This document shows, piece by piece, positions 45,181 through 61,839 of a stretch of DNA of 64,000 nucleotides. The translations under genes and the position numbers were made by a program. Location: NCBI GenBank assembly GCA_949987705.1, contig OX465281.1, forward strand, positions 3,946,001-4,010,000, given 5' to 3'. Source of the DNA: Thereva unica (taxonomy: Eukaryota; Arthropoda; Insecta; Diptera; Therevidae). The notes beneath the pieces were generated by a model. The model saw nothing but the letters and a program-made list of their open reading frames with translations. It was not told the origin of the DNA and did not search any database. Positions within the stretch are counted from its first letter, which is position 1, and each line of letters begins with the position of its first letter.

Positions 45181-45589
45181 ACAGGAATTGTGTGTTTTTC
45201 CACTTTCCTTCATTGCGATCAAAAAATATCGAGCTGATGCAGCGCAACATGGCATACTGTACGCCTGGGTACAAGTTCAAGATTTTCTGCTCATTCCTTG
45301 AAGCTTCGACTTCCTTTGAAAATATGTTTTCATTTGTATTTCTGGGCCGGAGTGTTTTTTGAAGAGGATTCGGTATAGTTTGGCTGAGTCTCCTAAGCTC
45401 TCGATGATAGATTAACAACTCCCTTGCCAGGTATATCTTGGCCGATGCAATGGCTTGCTTGTACAACTTTAAGCAGTCCTTACAAGTTCGCTAAAAGCCT
45501 TGTTTATAGCAATTAATGGAGATCTCCCTTGTTAACTTCCGAAGTTTCGAGAGAACTACAACCCATTACGTGGGAAAGGTTTTTTTTGC

Positions 45590-45800
45590 TCCGCTTTACT
45601 AAGCAACATAGTTTATACGCCGCGTAAATGCCGTTTTCAAAGGTGTTGAGTCTATCTTCATTGTCTTTAAAAGGTTTATCGTTTCCTGTGGAAGCCCTCT
45701 AAAGAATCTCGCTTTCAGGACCTGGCCGAACTTCTTCCAGTCAATCCTTCTTGGGTTTCTGTACGGTCGACGATCGTCAACCTGCAGGTTTATCCTGAAG
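45590..45800 (-). mobile_element. Jockey-type LINE relic (endonuclease-RT linker)
   Basis: The minus frame gives GCFRINLQVDDRRPYRNPRR, then IDWKKFGQVLKARFFRGLPQ and ETINLLKTMKI, the RNPRxTDW block of Jockey ORF2. It is followed by stops. Confidence 0.65.
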
Positions 45801-46499
45801 CATCCGCGACCGATGATCCGCGAAGGACACTTGATGTGATACTAGGAGTCTGGAGGGTGCATGAGTAGATGTCGATGAACCTTTTGCGCTTCGTTCGCTC
45901 AATTTTTGCTTGATAGTTTTTTTTTCTTTTGCAAATTTGTTTCAAACGAATATTGACGTTCAAGATACACGAATCGGCCCCAGGTTTCAATCGAGGTCTG
46001 TTGTCATCTGCGTGAACTTCTCCACAGGTGCACTCAAGTCATGAGCCGTGGAGGTTGAGGCTAAGTAAAGTTGCTTTCCTCCACCGAAATCCAATTTAAC
46101 TGCAGTTAAGTCCGCTAAGTTGAAGTGAGCGCAGAGGTAGGCTTTAATTTGCCTTTTAAGCAGTATACAAGATCTTCTGAAGGTTATCTGTAGCTGTTAG
46201 TACGTATAAATGGTGAATTAAACTGAGATTAAACCCTAGTCCAACTTCATGTAGACGCGAGTCGAGTCGACTGAAACGGATCGACTGAACTCGACTCAGA
46301 TTTTCTATCTGGGTTGAGTTGTAATTATTCATACAGACGCGAGTTCAATAGTTAAGTAGTTGAATTTAGTTGGCAGCAACATCTCTGTGTTTTGTTTGTG
46401 ATTTGTGACGCGAGTCGCAAATTCAACTCAAACTCAACTAACTATTCAACTCATCATGTATACGCAGTATTTGTTGGAGTGTTCGAAGTTGATCTGCAG

Positions 46500-47799
46500 A
46501 TGATCCTCATTACTCTCCTAGAAAGCTTTTAGTTTATCTCGTGGAACTCCTTGTTGATAAGGAGAAAGAATTAAATTTTATTCTTCTGCGGTGCTTCCGC
46601 TTTGATGGCTACCCTATCATCCACTGGAACCGCAGGAAGTTGAGCCTGGAGAAACTGGGAAAGCATTCCTGTGTCCAGCTTTATCCGCAGGTGGGATTAA
46701 GACAAGTCTCTTGCTTTCCCATGCATCAATAATCCTAGTGACGTATTCACCTAAGAAGTCCTTTGAGATCTGTTCCTATCCTAACATCTCTGACTAACTC
46801 CAAGCAATGCGCTGTTCCTCCCATGCCTGAGAGAATGTGATCCAGCAGTTGCTAATTGATCGATTCGAACACTCTTTAACACGAGCTCGTCAATCCTCTA
46901 GCTTTAAACTAAAATCAAACACAAGAACTTATTTAAAAAATTCGCAACTTTATTATTTTGATAAATTTCTACATTTATATCAGAGCTTGTATGATTATAT
47001 TGGCAAAAAATATAAACTTAGATAAAAAAAAACTATTAAAAACTTTTTTCTTGTTACTTGTATGTAAATGTAAAAATCTGTATAAGAGATTTAAAAAAAT
47101 AAAATTGAAAAAGTAGAAAATTTATTTGTATTTACTTTTCTTGTTACTGTAGTGTTCCTTTTTTTTTGTTTTGTTTTTAATAATTAATATCAGTTTCAAA
47201 AATTGGTAAAAAATTCATAATTAACAATTTCTTTCAGTGTAGTTGAATTTTTTTTTGTTTTTGTAGTTTTCATTTTAAATATTTTTGTTTTGTTTTTTCG
47301 ATTTCAGTATTTTATTAAAATGGCAAACTTTTTTGTTTTGTTTTAAATTAAAAAAAAACGAAATATTTATATGAGAAATGTTTTGTAATCTTAGTTTTAA
47401 AAGAAAAAAATTCACAGTGCAGAAAATTGTAAGTAAAAAATACATATAATTGGTTTTTTTTATTATTTCACTCAATACACAAAAAATTAAAAGCAATATT
47501 TACACAATAGTAGTAGTAGTAGTAATAATAATAAGAATAATGAAGACTTAAGTTTGTATAAAAGCAGGAAAATAGTGTTTTTTTTGTAATAATTTTCTTG
47601 GGTTCTAAAAAAATATTTGAAGAAGAAATGAAAGAGAAATTGTATGGAAAGTTTTTTTTGTTCAAATTGATTCAAAATTTATCAAAAACTGAAAAGAGAT
47701 CTTTTATAATTCGCTAGAACAAATGTTCATTTATATATTTGATTGTTTCGTGTGAGTTTACCGAAAACTAGCAAGTTTTTATCAAGGGGCGAAACATTA
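46500..47799. other. AT-rich intergenic DNA
   Basis: Long A/T runs and a short (TAG)n/(TAA)n microsatellite at about 47508-47535. Nothing coding recognised. Confidence 0.4.
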
Positions 47800-49034
47800 G
47801 TCCATAAATTACGTGCGTTTAGGGGGGGGGGGAGATCTAGCCGATTCTCACGTGGGGGTGAGAGGGGTTCTCGGCAAATATCACGTAATTATTTTTTTTT
47901 TTTTTAAGAAACAGTGTAAAATTGACAAGAACACTGGATTAAATTAAGTAAAACATGTTTCTCCACTAAAGACCCCCATTCACTTACAGGCCGCCGGTAG
48001 GCAGTGGCCTGTCAGGCCAGGTCGACCTTGACTAACCTTGACTCAGTCTAACTGAGGAATGATACTTCAGGTATCCGACTGACAGGTCGTGACATGCAGA
48101 TGAAATCATGATTCCCTACAGACACACAGGCGAAAACGACTGCTTAGCATAGCAGGTTATTAATTGAAAAATGTTCATGGCCTCAACGAAAGCTTCAAGG
48201 CGGCTCCAGTGTCACGCCGTGAGCACCCACAAACAAGCATGAACGCGAGTGTGGATGGCTTTCACGCTTAGCTCGTGCCTTTTTTTCCGTTACGAGTGGA
48301 TACGGCGTGATCTTCAGGTCCGAACTGACGATAAATGCGATTTTTGTCAGTGTATAGTAATACTTGGCCTCAAGGCGAAAACTTTCAGGTCACGGCCTGC
48401 CGTCGAATTGTGTGTAAATTGGGACAATAAGTTATGAGTAAATCCTAACAAAAAATTTACTCGATTTTTTAGCCTCGTTAACGGCTGCCTAACGCGCGAC
48501 TCGTCGAATGCTACAGAGTACGAGCCAAGTAACACTAAACGGCGAAAAGGCCATTAGAATTTAGATCTACAAGAAGGCACACGACGAATTTTAGCGTAAT
48601 GAAATGCTTGTTGGGTGAGTGCTCACGTTTTGGTAATTGTGTGTCCACCACAAGTGGAAAACGAAGAGGGCAAGGGAGTCCGAATTATCAGTTATCCCAA
48701 ATAAAATCTTGCTCCCAACATCCCCTCTCCCCTTCCACCCAGATGAACTTTTTACACGCCTTTCACTAGATTTAAATACGGTTACGTACACGGATTTTAT
48801 ACGCGAGGGCCTTTCCTGCAGTTCTATATTCAAAGAAAAGGCCAGCCTTGCTGTGGTTACGACCGTAATTAGGTCTTTTTAATGTAAATACTCGAGATTT
48901 TTTGAAATTTGAAAAATCTCATGTGAGATTAAGGGGGAGGGAGGGGGTCGAGAGAAATCTCACTATATCTCACCAGGGGGGAGGGAGGGTCGAAAAATCG
49001 CAAAAATCACTTCACGTAATTTATGGACGACCCC
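47786..49034. repeat. TIR element, GGGGTCGTCCATAAATTACG family, least interrupted copy
   Basis: Left GTCCATAAATTACGTG (47800) with a possible displaced GGGGC at 47786; right end CACGTAATTTATGGACGACC ending 49034. The interior shares blocks with 7.5-8.35 kb and 11.5-12.0 kb (GTGAGCACCCACAAACAAGC; CAGGCCGCCGGTAGGCAGTG). No transposase. It shows the uninterrupted state of the site hit by the zinc-finger element. Confidence 0.65.
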
Positions 49035-49340
49035 TTACATGGTTTTGGGGTTCGAATCCGAACATAACACAATCGGGAAACCTTAACTCCAAGGCCGACC
49101 GACCATAAGTGCCCCTCGGGCCACATCCTGCTCGAGATGCACTGCTGTGTGGATAGGTCAAGGCAGGCTGTCCCTAGCTGGTTACGGAACAGACAATACA
49201 GCGGATCTAGAGAGGAAATACTCGATCAAAAAACACGCAATTCCAAGGGATCAATGGTACTGCGAGAATGTACTAGCAATGAAGGAATCAGGAAACCACC
49301 TCTGGTTTAGCTTCCATATTCTGAGGTGTTAGAAAAAGGC
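49035..49340 (+). repeat. Possible SINE, 5'-truncated
   Basis: Starts beside the preceding element with GGGGTTCGAATCCGAAC, a good tRNA B-box, but lacks the A-box half. The body is moderately GC-rich to about 49340. Confidence 0.35.
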
Positions 49341-50099
49341 AAGGTTAGTCAGGGAGATGCTACAAGGCAAATTTTTGTCGCTGCGGTTTTTCCCATGTTT
49401 TACGAATTGTATCTCATGCATATTTTAGAACATTGATAACCAAATCATAAATGTCTCATAAAACCAACCCAGCATTCTACAAAATTAATTACAATCCCCA
49501 CCTTACCTGCTACTTGAGGTCAAACTTTTGTCGCTTTGGGTGTATATAAATTAAAGGACAAGAAGTTACGTTACTGCTCTTAAAATGAGCATTCAACTTC
49601 TCCAAATTCTTTTTAAAATTAAAGCTACTCTCCGAATTTTTAAGACTTTTTCATAGCACCGTTTCTTAATTAGTTAAAACTTATATGTTTCATTTTTATT
49701 ACCAATAATTTTGATCAGGTATGTATATATTAAACATTCTCGGAACAGATCTCGAGTTCGATTGTCCTATTTTGAATATTTTTTATTATAAATTTCAGAT
49801 TTTTATGACGTATTGTTTAGATAGATCAATACAGGGATAAAATAAAATCTAATTTCAGTTGAAATACTAACTAAACATTGTTAACATTTAGCTGTAGCAC
49901 AAAAAGCACGCGTTTCAATCATCAATCAAGAGTTGTAATGAAAATTCAATAATAGTTAATAAATAAACTAAACGCTCATTAAAATATGAAAAAAAAAGTT
50001 ATAAATGGCAGCCAGGAATAGCACCTAATAGAATAAATAGAAAACAGAAAGAATAAGCTTTCCTAAGGGAATACATAGTATCATAGCATAACTTAACAA

Positions 50100-50500
50100 A
50101 GAACAAGGTAGAAAACGATGACTTTTAAAAATAATCTCAACAACAAACCGCAATAACTTAAACAATTTCAAGAAAGAAGTTTTTGGAAAGCAACCAAAAC
50201 AAATCAAGAGACGGATCACAGAAGTAAACACCAATGTGAACAAAAATAATACTTTCGCGGATGACTTACAGGAAATATTTGAGCCAAATGGCACGCAATT
50301 TTCAAATGAGATCCAAAAAAGAAATTAAAAATCAATAAAACCAAATAAAGCTCCAAATTTTTACCTAATAACAGGTGACATACTTAAACATCTTCCAAAA
50401 AATATAACTATGCTTACACAACTTGTAAATGCAACGATAACACTGAAGTATGTGCCTAGCACCTGGATGATGGCAAATAATCAAGCTGAAGATATTCCAC
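50100..50500 (+). mobile_element. Jockey-type LINE relic
   Basis: Plus frames give ERSFWKATK (about 50170), FADDLQEIFEPN (about 50258) and, about 50350-50465, ITGDILKHLPKNITMLTQL then VNATITLKYVPSTWM. These parallel the Jockey linker and first RT motifs (ITGxILKxLPxKxI...LKYVPxxWK). Confidence 0.65.
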
Positions 50501-50838
50501 ACCCGTGAGACTTTTGGTCTGCAGATTTCTATGGAATAGCAAAATAGCTGGAAAAGTAGTCCCCAGAGACATTCCTTCGGCCGTTGCATTCAAGCTTCAC
50601 AATCTGAACCGAAGTCGCACGGACAAAAGTCCTTTTCGTGGGGTCTCTACAGAAGCTGTATTTAATGAGCTGCTCCAAGTTGCGATAGGTTAAGATATCT
50701 CAGTAAAATACATATGTTTCATGAACGAAACAGGTTTCATTAAACACTATAGTTTTACAAATTATAGTTATAAAGTTCGCATGAAGGTAAAACATGAACA
50801 AGGATGTTCTTCTTGATATCACTATTGACATTAAAAAG

Positions 50839-50985
50839 TTAGGGGTTGTCCATAAATTACGTGAGGCAATTTTTCGACAAATATACACGCCGTATCCGCT
50901 CGGAATGGAAAATAAGGCGCGAGCTAATCGCGAAAACCATCCACACTCGCGTTCGCGCTTGTTCGCGGGTGTTCACGGCGTCAGT
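50839..50985. repeat. Fragment of the GGGGTCGTCCATAAATTACG family
   Basis: TTAGGGGTTGTCCATAAATT, then CACGCCGTATCCGCTCGGAA and the GTTCGCGCTTGTTCGCGG blocks, show one end and subterminal DNA. The opposite end was not found. Confidence 0.5.
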
Positions 50986-50999
50986 ATGTCCAGATGAGA

Positions 51000-52655
51000 A
51001 CACCGAAAATGTTTGGAGCAAACGAAAACGAACTTCTGAACGCCTCTGCTCGTGTGATCGTGTCGAGGGCAGCATTGCAGTAGGTGATTTCTGTCGTTAG
51101 TCGTTTAACGATCTGCTCTGGACACCCTGGGTACGACCCTAGTACGATTCTCGTCAAACAGTCGCACGAAAGTAAAGTAACCGAAGAAGTAATAGTCCGA
51201 TTAATTTTCGATTGTAGTGAACCGAGTCGATTGCAGTCGATGACAGTATTGTTAGCTTTACATTAGGGTCGGGTTTGTACGGTTTGTGCCATTTGATAGC
51301 ATTTTGACGAAAAGCCTTGAACCGATTAGAACTCCTGTAACACTGCATTTCAGAAACTAGTCTTCCCACCGTTAGCGGCCTCCTTCGACGACGGCACCCG
51401 GTTGCCCCCCCCCCCCCCTCTATGCGTCTATGTTACGGACTACAAATCACAATTTACAATCGAATCAGCTTTCGACTTTCGTACTAGCGTCACAGCCTTA
51501 TCCTAATATGGAAAATATGTCAGGATTTGCCTTCCCTTTCCCACAATACTCGTGGGACTTCTATGGGCCAATTATATTGTATCTATCGGTGCGGAACCCG
51601 GAACCGGCCAGAAATACCCACCACTTTGGTGAAGAGGGTTCTTCCCGACCGAACTTTGATGAAACACATAAAACGATGGAAGATCACCCCTGGATTGGCT
51701 TAATTCTAAGCGGTTCCTTCTTGTGCCGTCTCTTAACATGATTTAACAAATTGTTGGGGCTTAGTAGAAAGCCCTGAATTACCACTTATGGGGCATAGGA
51801 AGGATGGAGGACCTGGTCTTTAGGCTTTGCTTTGCAGAGAATGAATCTGTCGTGTTCTTTGTAAGTGCTTTGTAAATCGAACCGTCAAGTATAAGCGACA
51901 AGCCACTAGGGAGACTGCCAAATCTGTTTAAGCGGTCTGGTCTACAAATATGAGATATAGGGGCGTAATACAACAAGCCAATAAAATGGCCGCGGTACTT
52001 TTGGATCTTATATTTGACCAAGGAGAAGAAATGATACTCGACACGAAACCTTTCGAAAGAGACATGTGCTTGAAAAAGGGACTTGTTTTTTACAATGGCA
52101 AAAAATGTACACTAGCCTTAAATTTATAAACGTTCACAATTTCACGTATTTAATAAAAAAAAGTAATTTTGGCACTTTGGACAAGAATTGAATCAATTTG
52201 AAAAAACAAAAAATGGACTTCGACACAACTTCTGTTTAAAATTTGTAAATAAATTTTATTATTCGACCTGCTAATTATATTATAATAAAATGTATTTATT
52301 GATCGCGAAATGCGTTTTCATTCTAAGTAATTTTTTCATTTTCTTTTTTGTGTGTGTGTGTTTGTTTATGAGAAATACTAGGAGAAACATTTATTATTCC
52401 TTTTTTTTGTTGTTGTTACTAATAAGAATGCAAGATGAACTGACCTAGACTGTGGCTACTGCAATATTTTATACTCTTGTTATTATTTTTTAATTTTTAA
52501 TTTTAAATACAATTAAAAATTGAAATGATGAGTTCACATGTAAAAATATTACCGTTTTACTTACTATTATTTATTTAGTTTTTTTTTTGACAATTTAATT
52601 AATATGAAAAGTAAAAAAGTTTCTACGATATTATAAAAATTGAAATGAAAAATTA
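51000..52655. other. Intergenic DNA without recognised genes
   Basis: A poly(C) run lies at about 51406-51419. Open frames of 60-100 codons on both strands lack recognisable domains. Confidence 0.35.
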
Positions 52656-53003
52656 GGGGCCCATACACTACAAGGTTTTATGCGTACAAACAAGGCGTTC
52701 AAACAAAGATTGACAGTGTATGGTGATTTTGGTTTTTGGTTTTATGTTTGTCACAAGTTTGTCCCAAATATCAAAATGGTTTGATTTTTTCGTGGTTTTA
52801 TCTGACAGTTCTGTGCATAACATAAAATTTCAAAGGCTATTGATTACAACTTATTCCTAGTTAAAGAACTCATTTCGATTTGAAATCTTTAAAGGAAAAT
52901 GAAAACCATAATAGTGTATGGGTAAGCTCGGCGTTCAAACAAGTTTGTCAGAAAGATTGTGGGACATGTTTGTACGCATAAAACCTTGTAGTGTATGGGG
53001 ACC
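52656..53003. repeat. MITE with CCCATACACTACAAGG termini
   Basis: The left arm CCCATACACTACAAGGTTTT and its inverse at the right (AAAACCTTGTAGTGTATGGG) are exact over about 33 bp. TA or TTA-like flanks; the duplication is not settled. Confidence 0.75.
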
Positions 53004-53125
53004 TATTGATGACGAATATACATATTTTGGTGTCCCTTGGTCATAAGCACAATGTTTTTTTTGTTGGAGAAGTTACGTTTTCTTTTTTTATTTTTTCTCT
53101 TGTATTTATTTATATTTTTTATTTA

Positions 53126-55186
53126 GGGGTCATCTATAAATTACCTCACACGAATTTCATGATTTTTTGACCCTTCCCCCGTCGTTGTCACAGCTGGTCA
53201 CATTTATACGACTCCCCCTCCCTAGTGTGACGTTACATATTTCGCAATTTTACATCTAGAAATTATTAAATTAAAACAGCAGTTCCGAAATTAAATTTAT
53301 TTCCATTTAAATTATTTTTTAATGGTTGCTTGACCTCGTATATTTGTTTGTTTCTTTGGTTCAAATTTTGCGACACCTTTTTCAACTACTTCTACTTAAC
53401 CGATTCTTATGGAACTTGTGTAAAAAAATCAAGATGGCGGACAATTTTTGCAATTGACATTTTTGCATTTTTGCGGGATCAGTAATGCGGATCAGATTCG
53501 CGGGATTTGGGCAGTAGATCTGTTTTAAAAACCGGAACTTAAAAGAGAAATACTAACAATTTTACAAAGTATTAATAAAAGTAGGGTTAGGCCCTCCGAA
53601 CACGAGTCGACTGATTTGCAATGTCAGCTGCATCCGCAACTGTTTCGTGATCTTGCCCGTGTACGGAAGTGGGAATCCATACACTGGTCGACAGAGACGA
53701 AACCGATTTGAAATTAGTTTGAACTGCTTGCGTGCGAAGTGATTTTAGTTTCGTGGTTCTATTTCATCTGAGCTCCTTGACATTTCGAAAAAACTTCGTG
53801 ACTAAAAACTATCTGAAAACAGAATACCGATTCATCCAAAATCAGACGTGCTCGTGTATGGACAAAGGTTTCATTTTGTTTGCAAACTGGTTGTGCGCTT
53901 GATTATTTGAGACTGCTAATCAGTCGACTCCACATAATATTTAAATTCGTTAGTTGAAGATATCTTCCTACTAAGCAATAGAGTAATGACACAAAATCGT
54001 CTAAGTATAGCTTTGTTCCAGTACTTTTCCTGCAAAAATTTGTTGGGCAAAAACTTAGTTGAATGGTGGGGATAATTTTGTCAAAAATTCAGAAAGTAAA
54101 GAAACGACTTTTGGGCAATTTCTTGCAAATAAAGAAGAAGATAACATAAATGTCGATTGTCTATGTGTATGCCGCTTTTTAAGATACCCACACACATACA
54201 TACTTGCAAGAAATCGCAGGACCGAAAACCTCCGGCTAATTCCTGCACGAGAGGAAGTGAAAATTTCCCCGCTTTTTCTGTCATGAGAAAGTAAAGAAAC
54301 ACAAATTGGGAAAATTTTGGTCCCGCGGGATCCCACATTCGAGTTCTGGAACAAAGCTTATATTTAAAGACGTGTATCCAACGCGATCAATTACTGAGTT
54401 TACATGCAGAGTTTACGCTAGGTTAACTCAGATTAAGCGCCAATTCAAGTTTCCATGAGATTTCAACCAGAGTTGAATCCGAGTTATACGTTATAGAAAC
54501 AGACAGTTAGGAGTATCTATCCTATAAAAAATTCCAACTCTGCTCAACTCATCGAAAATGGGTAGGTTGAACATAGTTCACGCACACACACACACGTACA
54601 CAGGCTGAGAACTCAGAACGCATAGAGTTAAGTCGTTGAGTTAAAGTGTCATTTTAACTCAACCACAACTCAACAATGGAAACTCGGTTAATGGAAACGC
54701 GGATTGAGTTAAATTTCGGTAAATCCAAGAAAACTCCACTAAACACGTTGGGTTAAGCCGGGTTTTGCATATTTTTTTGGTTAAGTGCGTTTACTGCACA
54801 TATAACAACGGAGTCCCGACGTAAAATAACTTATCTGCTCTCTTCGACCCAGAACTGTCATGGAATCGAGTTAACCGAAAGCCTTCTGTAAACTCAACGA
54901 ATACTCTATCCCGACTCATGGAAATGTCAAATTACCCTACGCTTAAGACAGGAGACTCCCAACGTACATGTAGTGTACGGGGATTGAGATAAAAGAAGGT
55001 CACAGACGGACAGACGGACAGAGCCTCTGTATAAGCTTTTTTTTTAAAAGCTGTGCTTAGATAAATACGATTTTTAAATGTGACGTAACGAAGTTTAGGA
55101 CCCCTCCCACCCCTTGTCACACAATGTCACACTTCGTCGACCCCCTCCCTCCCCCTTAACGTGTGACGTAATTTATGAATGGCCCC
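53126..55186. repeat. Long TIR element, GGGGTCATCTATAAATTAC termini, with nested MITEs
   Basis: Left GGGGTCATCTATAAATTACC and the inverse right GGGGCCATTCATAAATTACG, 2.06 kb apart. Subterminal CACACTTCGTCGACCCCCTC-type blocks occur at both ends. Inside are a MITE at 54010-54357 and palindromic ACTCAAC-rich repeats at 54400-54920. Confidence 0.6.
54010..54357. repeat. MITE with GCTTTGTTCCAG termini
   Basis: The inverted ends GCTTTGTTCCAGTAC and GCTTTGTTCCAGAAC lie 348 bp apart, with TATA-like flanks. It is nested inside the 53126-55186 element. Confidence 0.65.
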
Positions 55187-55189
55187 ATT

Positions 55190-55986
55190 ATTGCAAATTT
55201 TAGAACCTTTCTTTTTTATAAAAAATGAATCTTTTTTTTATATTTATTTATATATATAGAAAATAAAAACTTATGTGGAGTGTTTTTTAAAAAATGTTTC
55301 CCATTGAGTGTTTATCAGACTTAATTATTGTTAGCACAAAAATAAATTGGACAAAAAAAATAATAATTATTATTTTATAACTTATTCATACATATTCGAT
55401 ATTTTATTTAAAATGTTTTCAATGCAAATGGTAAAAGTATTTCTATAGTTTGTATTTTTTTTTGTTTATTAAATGTTGCTCTTTAACTTATTACAAAAAA
55501 AAAGAAGAATAATTGACAAGAAACAACAAACTTATACAATGAATGAATTAGTATAAAAAACTCATATTTCTTATGGAGATGATTTTTGTTTGTTTTTAAT
55601 GTTTAATGTGAGATTTTTATATTTTTGAAAAAAAAAGAAAAACTTAGTGCTTATTCTCTATGAATTCTTATTTCTCTCTTTTCATTTTTTTCAATTGTTT
55701 TCTCTAAGTTTTGTGAAAGAATAATAATTTAAAAAATATGTCATCAATACTAGCATGTAAATTTTTATTTTTTTTATTTTTTTGTTTTAATCTGTATTTT
55801 TCTGGCTTTTTTTCTTTCTTTATTTAATTGTCTTGGACCATTCGCAGATCTCGCGTTCTTTTATTTTATTTTATTTTTAATATTTGTTTTTTTTTTGTAA
55901 AAAAAATGACAGAAGAAAAAAATAAAAATAGTTAAAAAAAATAATTTCAATAAAAAAATATAATATATAACATAAAAAATATTCTA
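55190..55986. other. AT-rich DNA downstream of drk (likely 3' UTR)
   Basis: Very AT-rich, with many AATAAA matches on the minus strand. No transposon recognised; the drk 3' UTR probably lies here. Confidence 0.4.
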
Positions 55987-59602
<3,616 letters not shown>

Positions 59603-59769
59603 TTAAGTAATTTTTTTTTGCTCAAGAGGAGGATAAATTAAATTTTAGATAAAATAATTCATTCATGAAAATACTTTGCCAGATCGCGAACAAATTGCCG
59701 AGTGTATTTGAGGATTTTTTTTCGCTTGGGTAGAACATGCAAAAATAAACACGAATAAAGGTGGATGAG

Positions 59770-59880
59770 AACTAGGGTTGCCAACCGTCCCGTATTTTCC
59801 GGAACGTCCCGTATTTTTGACATAAATTCGAATGTTCCGGCGGGACAGGCCATGTCCCGTATTTCCCTGCATAATTAAAT
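59770..59880. repeat. GGTTGCCAACCGTCCCGTATTT repeat
   Basis: The block GGTTGCCAACCGTCCCGTAT and repeats of CCCGTATTT are typical of a dispersed insect element end. Just upstream of the first drk exon visible here. Confidence 0.4.
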
Positions 59881-59910
59881 CACACAACATCAACACTCAT
59901 CGCCTCTTCT

Positions 59911-60950
59911 GTGCCCGATGCTGCTATACAACCTCCATCCCTCGAGCGAACAGCTCATTCAATAGACTCCTGTAAATTGGCCCATGTTCAACCTATACCG
60001 AAAAAAGGTGACTCCAGCGATCTCCTAAACTACCGCCCAATAGCAATTACTTCTGTTCTCTCCAAAGTCATAGAGACCCTAATCAACCAAAATATCTGGA
60101 AACCAACAAAATTATTCATGACAGACAGTACGGCTTTAGATCCGATTTACTAGCGACCTCCTTGTATGTCTAACAGAGCACCTTCACCAAAGCATCCATC
60201 GCTTTAGTGAATCTTTTCTGGTTGCTCTAGATATGTCCAAGTACGGCACCCAGCTCTGTTGTCAAAACTCCAAGCTATTGGTATTCACCCAGTTCTAAGA
60301 AAATGGGTTAAGAGCTTCCTTTCTGACCGTTCAATAAAGGTTGTATTGGATGGCATCGAATCTAATCCCCACACCATCTCAGCCGGAGTTCCTCAAGGAT
60401 CAATTCTTTCACCCGCACTTTTCCTAGTATTCATAAAGGATCTGCTCTCAATCTCTTCCAACCCATTGCTCAGCTTCGCTGATGACAGTACCCTGCGTTA
60501 TTCTTACGCTTTCGACAATATTAGACAAGCATGTGCCAGACCGTGTCTTCACCATCGTGAACTCATGTCCAACTCTATCAACAGGGAAATCGAACACATC
60601 CTTGATTGAGGCCGCAAGAATCGTGTTGAGTTCAACCCCTCCAAAACGAGGTACTGTCTCTTTACTCATAAAACCTTCATCGACCTTTCTTCTGTCTCAG
60701 TGGGCAAAACAAATCTTACAGCTGATCCTTCTCTTAACATCTTAGGTATAACAAATCGCTAAACATGTATCCCAATGCCTAGGATTTCTTAAGTGATGCA
60801 AATTTCTGCTCCCACCAGCAGCTAGAGCTACAATCTACAAATCCTGCATTCGGCCCCGCCTCGAGTATAACTCATTTACCTGGTTCAATGTCTGGCAGCC
60901 TTCAGGATCACCTTGCCGCCTTAGCGTGGCCAGACAAAGTGCAAAGCCGA
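59911..60950 (+). mobile_element. Non-LTR retrotransposon relic, upstream copy
   Basis: RT segments in order: HVQPIPKKGDSSDLLNYRPI and LSKVIETLIN (about 59980-60090); a gap in the middle fingers; GIHPVLRKWVKSFLSDRSIK (60270); [20 protein letters not shown] (about 60385); the palm motif FADD intact (about 60475); then a broken C-terminal part to about 60950. Several stops and frameshifts. Jockey/LOA-like; the clade is not settled. Confidence 0.75.
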
Positions 60951-61835
60951 CATTGAACTCATTCTAGAGTGGGGAAAGAAGAATCGTGTTGAATTCAACC
61001 CCGCCAAAACCAAGTACTGTCTTATCTCAAAAAAGAAGTTCAACACCTCACCATCCTTGACAGTGGATGACGTTGAACTAAATGCCGACCCATCCCTACA
61101 CATCTTAGGTGTGACATTAGCCAAAGACTTGCGTTGGAATGATCACATATTGCAAATCGCCAAACAAGCATCTCAGTGCCTGGGATTTCTTAAGAGGTGC
61201 AAGTTCCTCCTCCAGCCATCGGCCCGTGTTGTTATTTATAAATCCTACATTCGGCCTCTTCTCGAATATAACTCCCTAGTTTGGGGCGGCGCCCCAATAA
61301 CCACCTTAGCATGGTTAGATAAGGTGCAAAAAAGGGCGCTCAAGTTAATTGATGACGACACCGCCTGCTCCATCATCGACCCCTTGAGCCACCGTAGGAA
61401 TGTAGCAGCACTGACAAAATTTTATCGCTACTATCATAGTGACTGTTCCTCCGAGTTAAACGCTCTCCTGCCTCCACGGCAATCTTATACCCGCAACACC
61501 AGATTAGCCCACTCGTCTCATTCCTTCCACTTGCAACTCCCCCTTTCACGCACTCAACAAGATATGAATTCGTACGTTAATAGAACAACTCGACTGTGGA
61601 ATAACCTCTCGCAGTCAGTATTTCCGAGCTCCTACAACATCCAAGAGTTCAAACGCAGGGTTCATCACCACCTTCTTCAATACCCCCCCGTACCTTTTAA
61701 CCCTTAACCTATACCCCTCCGCATCCCACCGTACTAAGCTTACTGCTAGACATTGCACCATGACGTGACAAATGACATGAGGGACTAGTAGTACAAAGGG
61801 TGACTCCTGAGCTTAGCACTGCCACATAAAAAAAA
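60950..61835 (+). mobile_element. Non-LTR retrotransposon relic, downstream copy with 3' end
   Basis: The reading restarts at ELILEWGKKNRVEFNPAKTK, a block also present in the first copy (about 60590-60650). It then gives an open frame of 216 codons (61057-61707): LHILGVTLAKDLRWNDHI, YKSYIRPLLEYNSLVWGGAP, LDKVQKRALKLI, RTTRLWNNLSQSVFPSSYN. The 3' UTR ends CTCCTGAGCTTAGCACTG followed by poly(A) at about 61828-61839. Confidence 0.8.
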
Positions 61836-61839
61836 AAAA

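Noticed and set aside
47508..47535. CRISPR-like or other spaced repeat array
   Set aside because: It is a plain trinucleotide microsatellite; no spaced direct repeats of that kind occur in the window.
49035..49060. Possible tRNA B-box GGGGTTCGAATCC
   Set aside because: There is no tRNA 5' half upstream; the preceding bases are the end of a TIR element.
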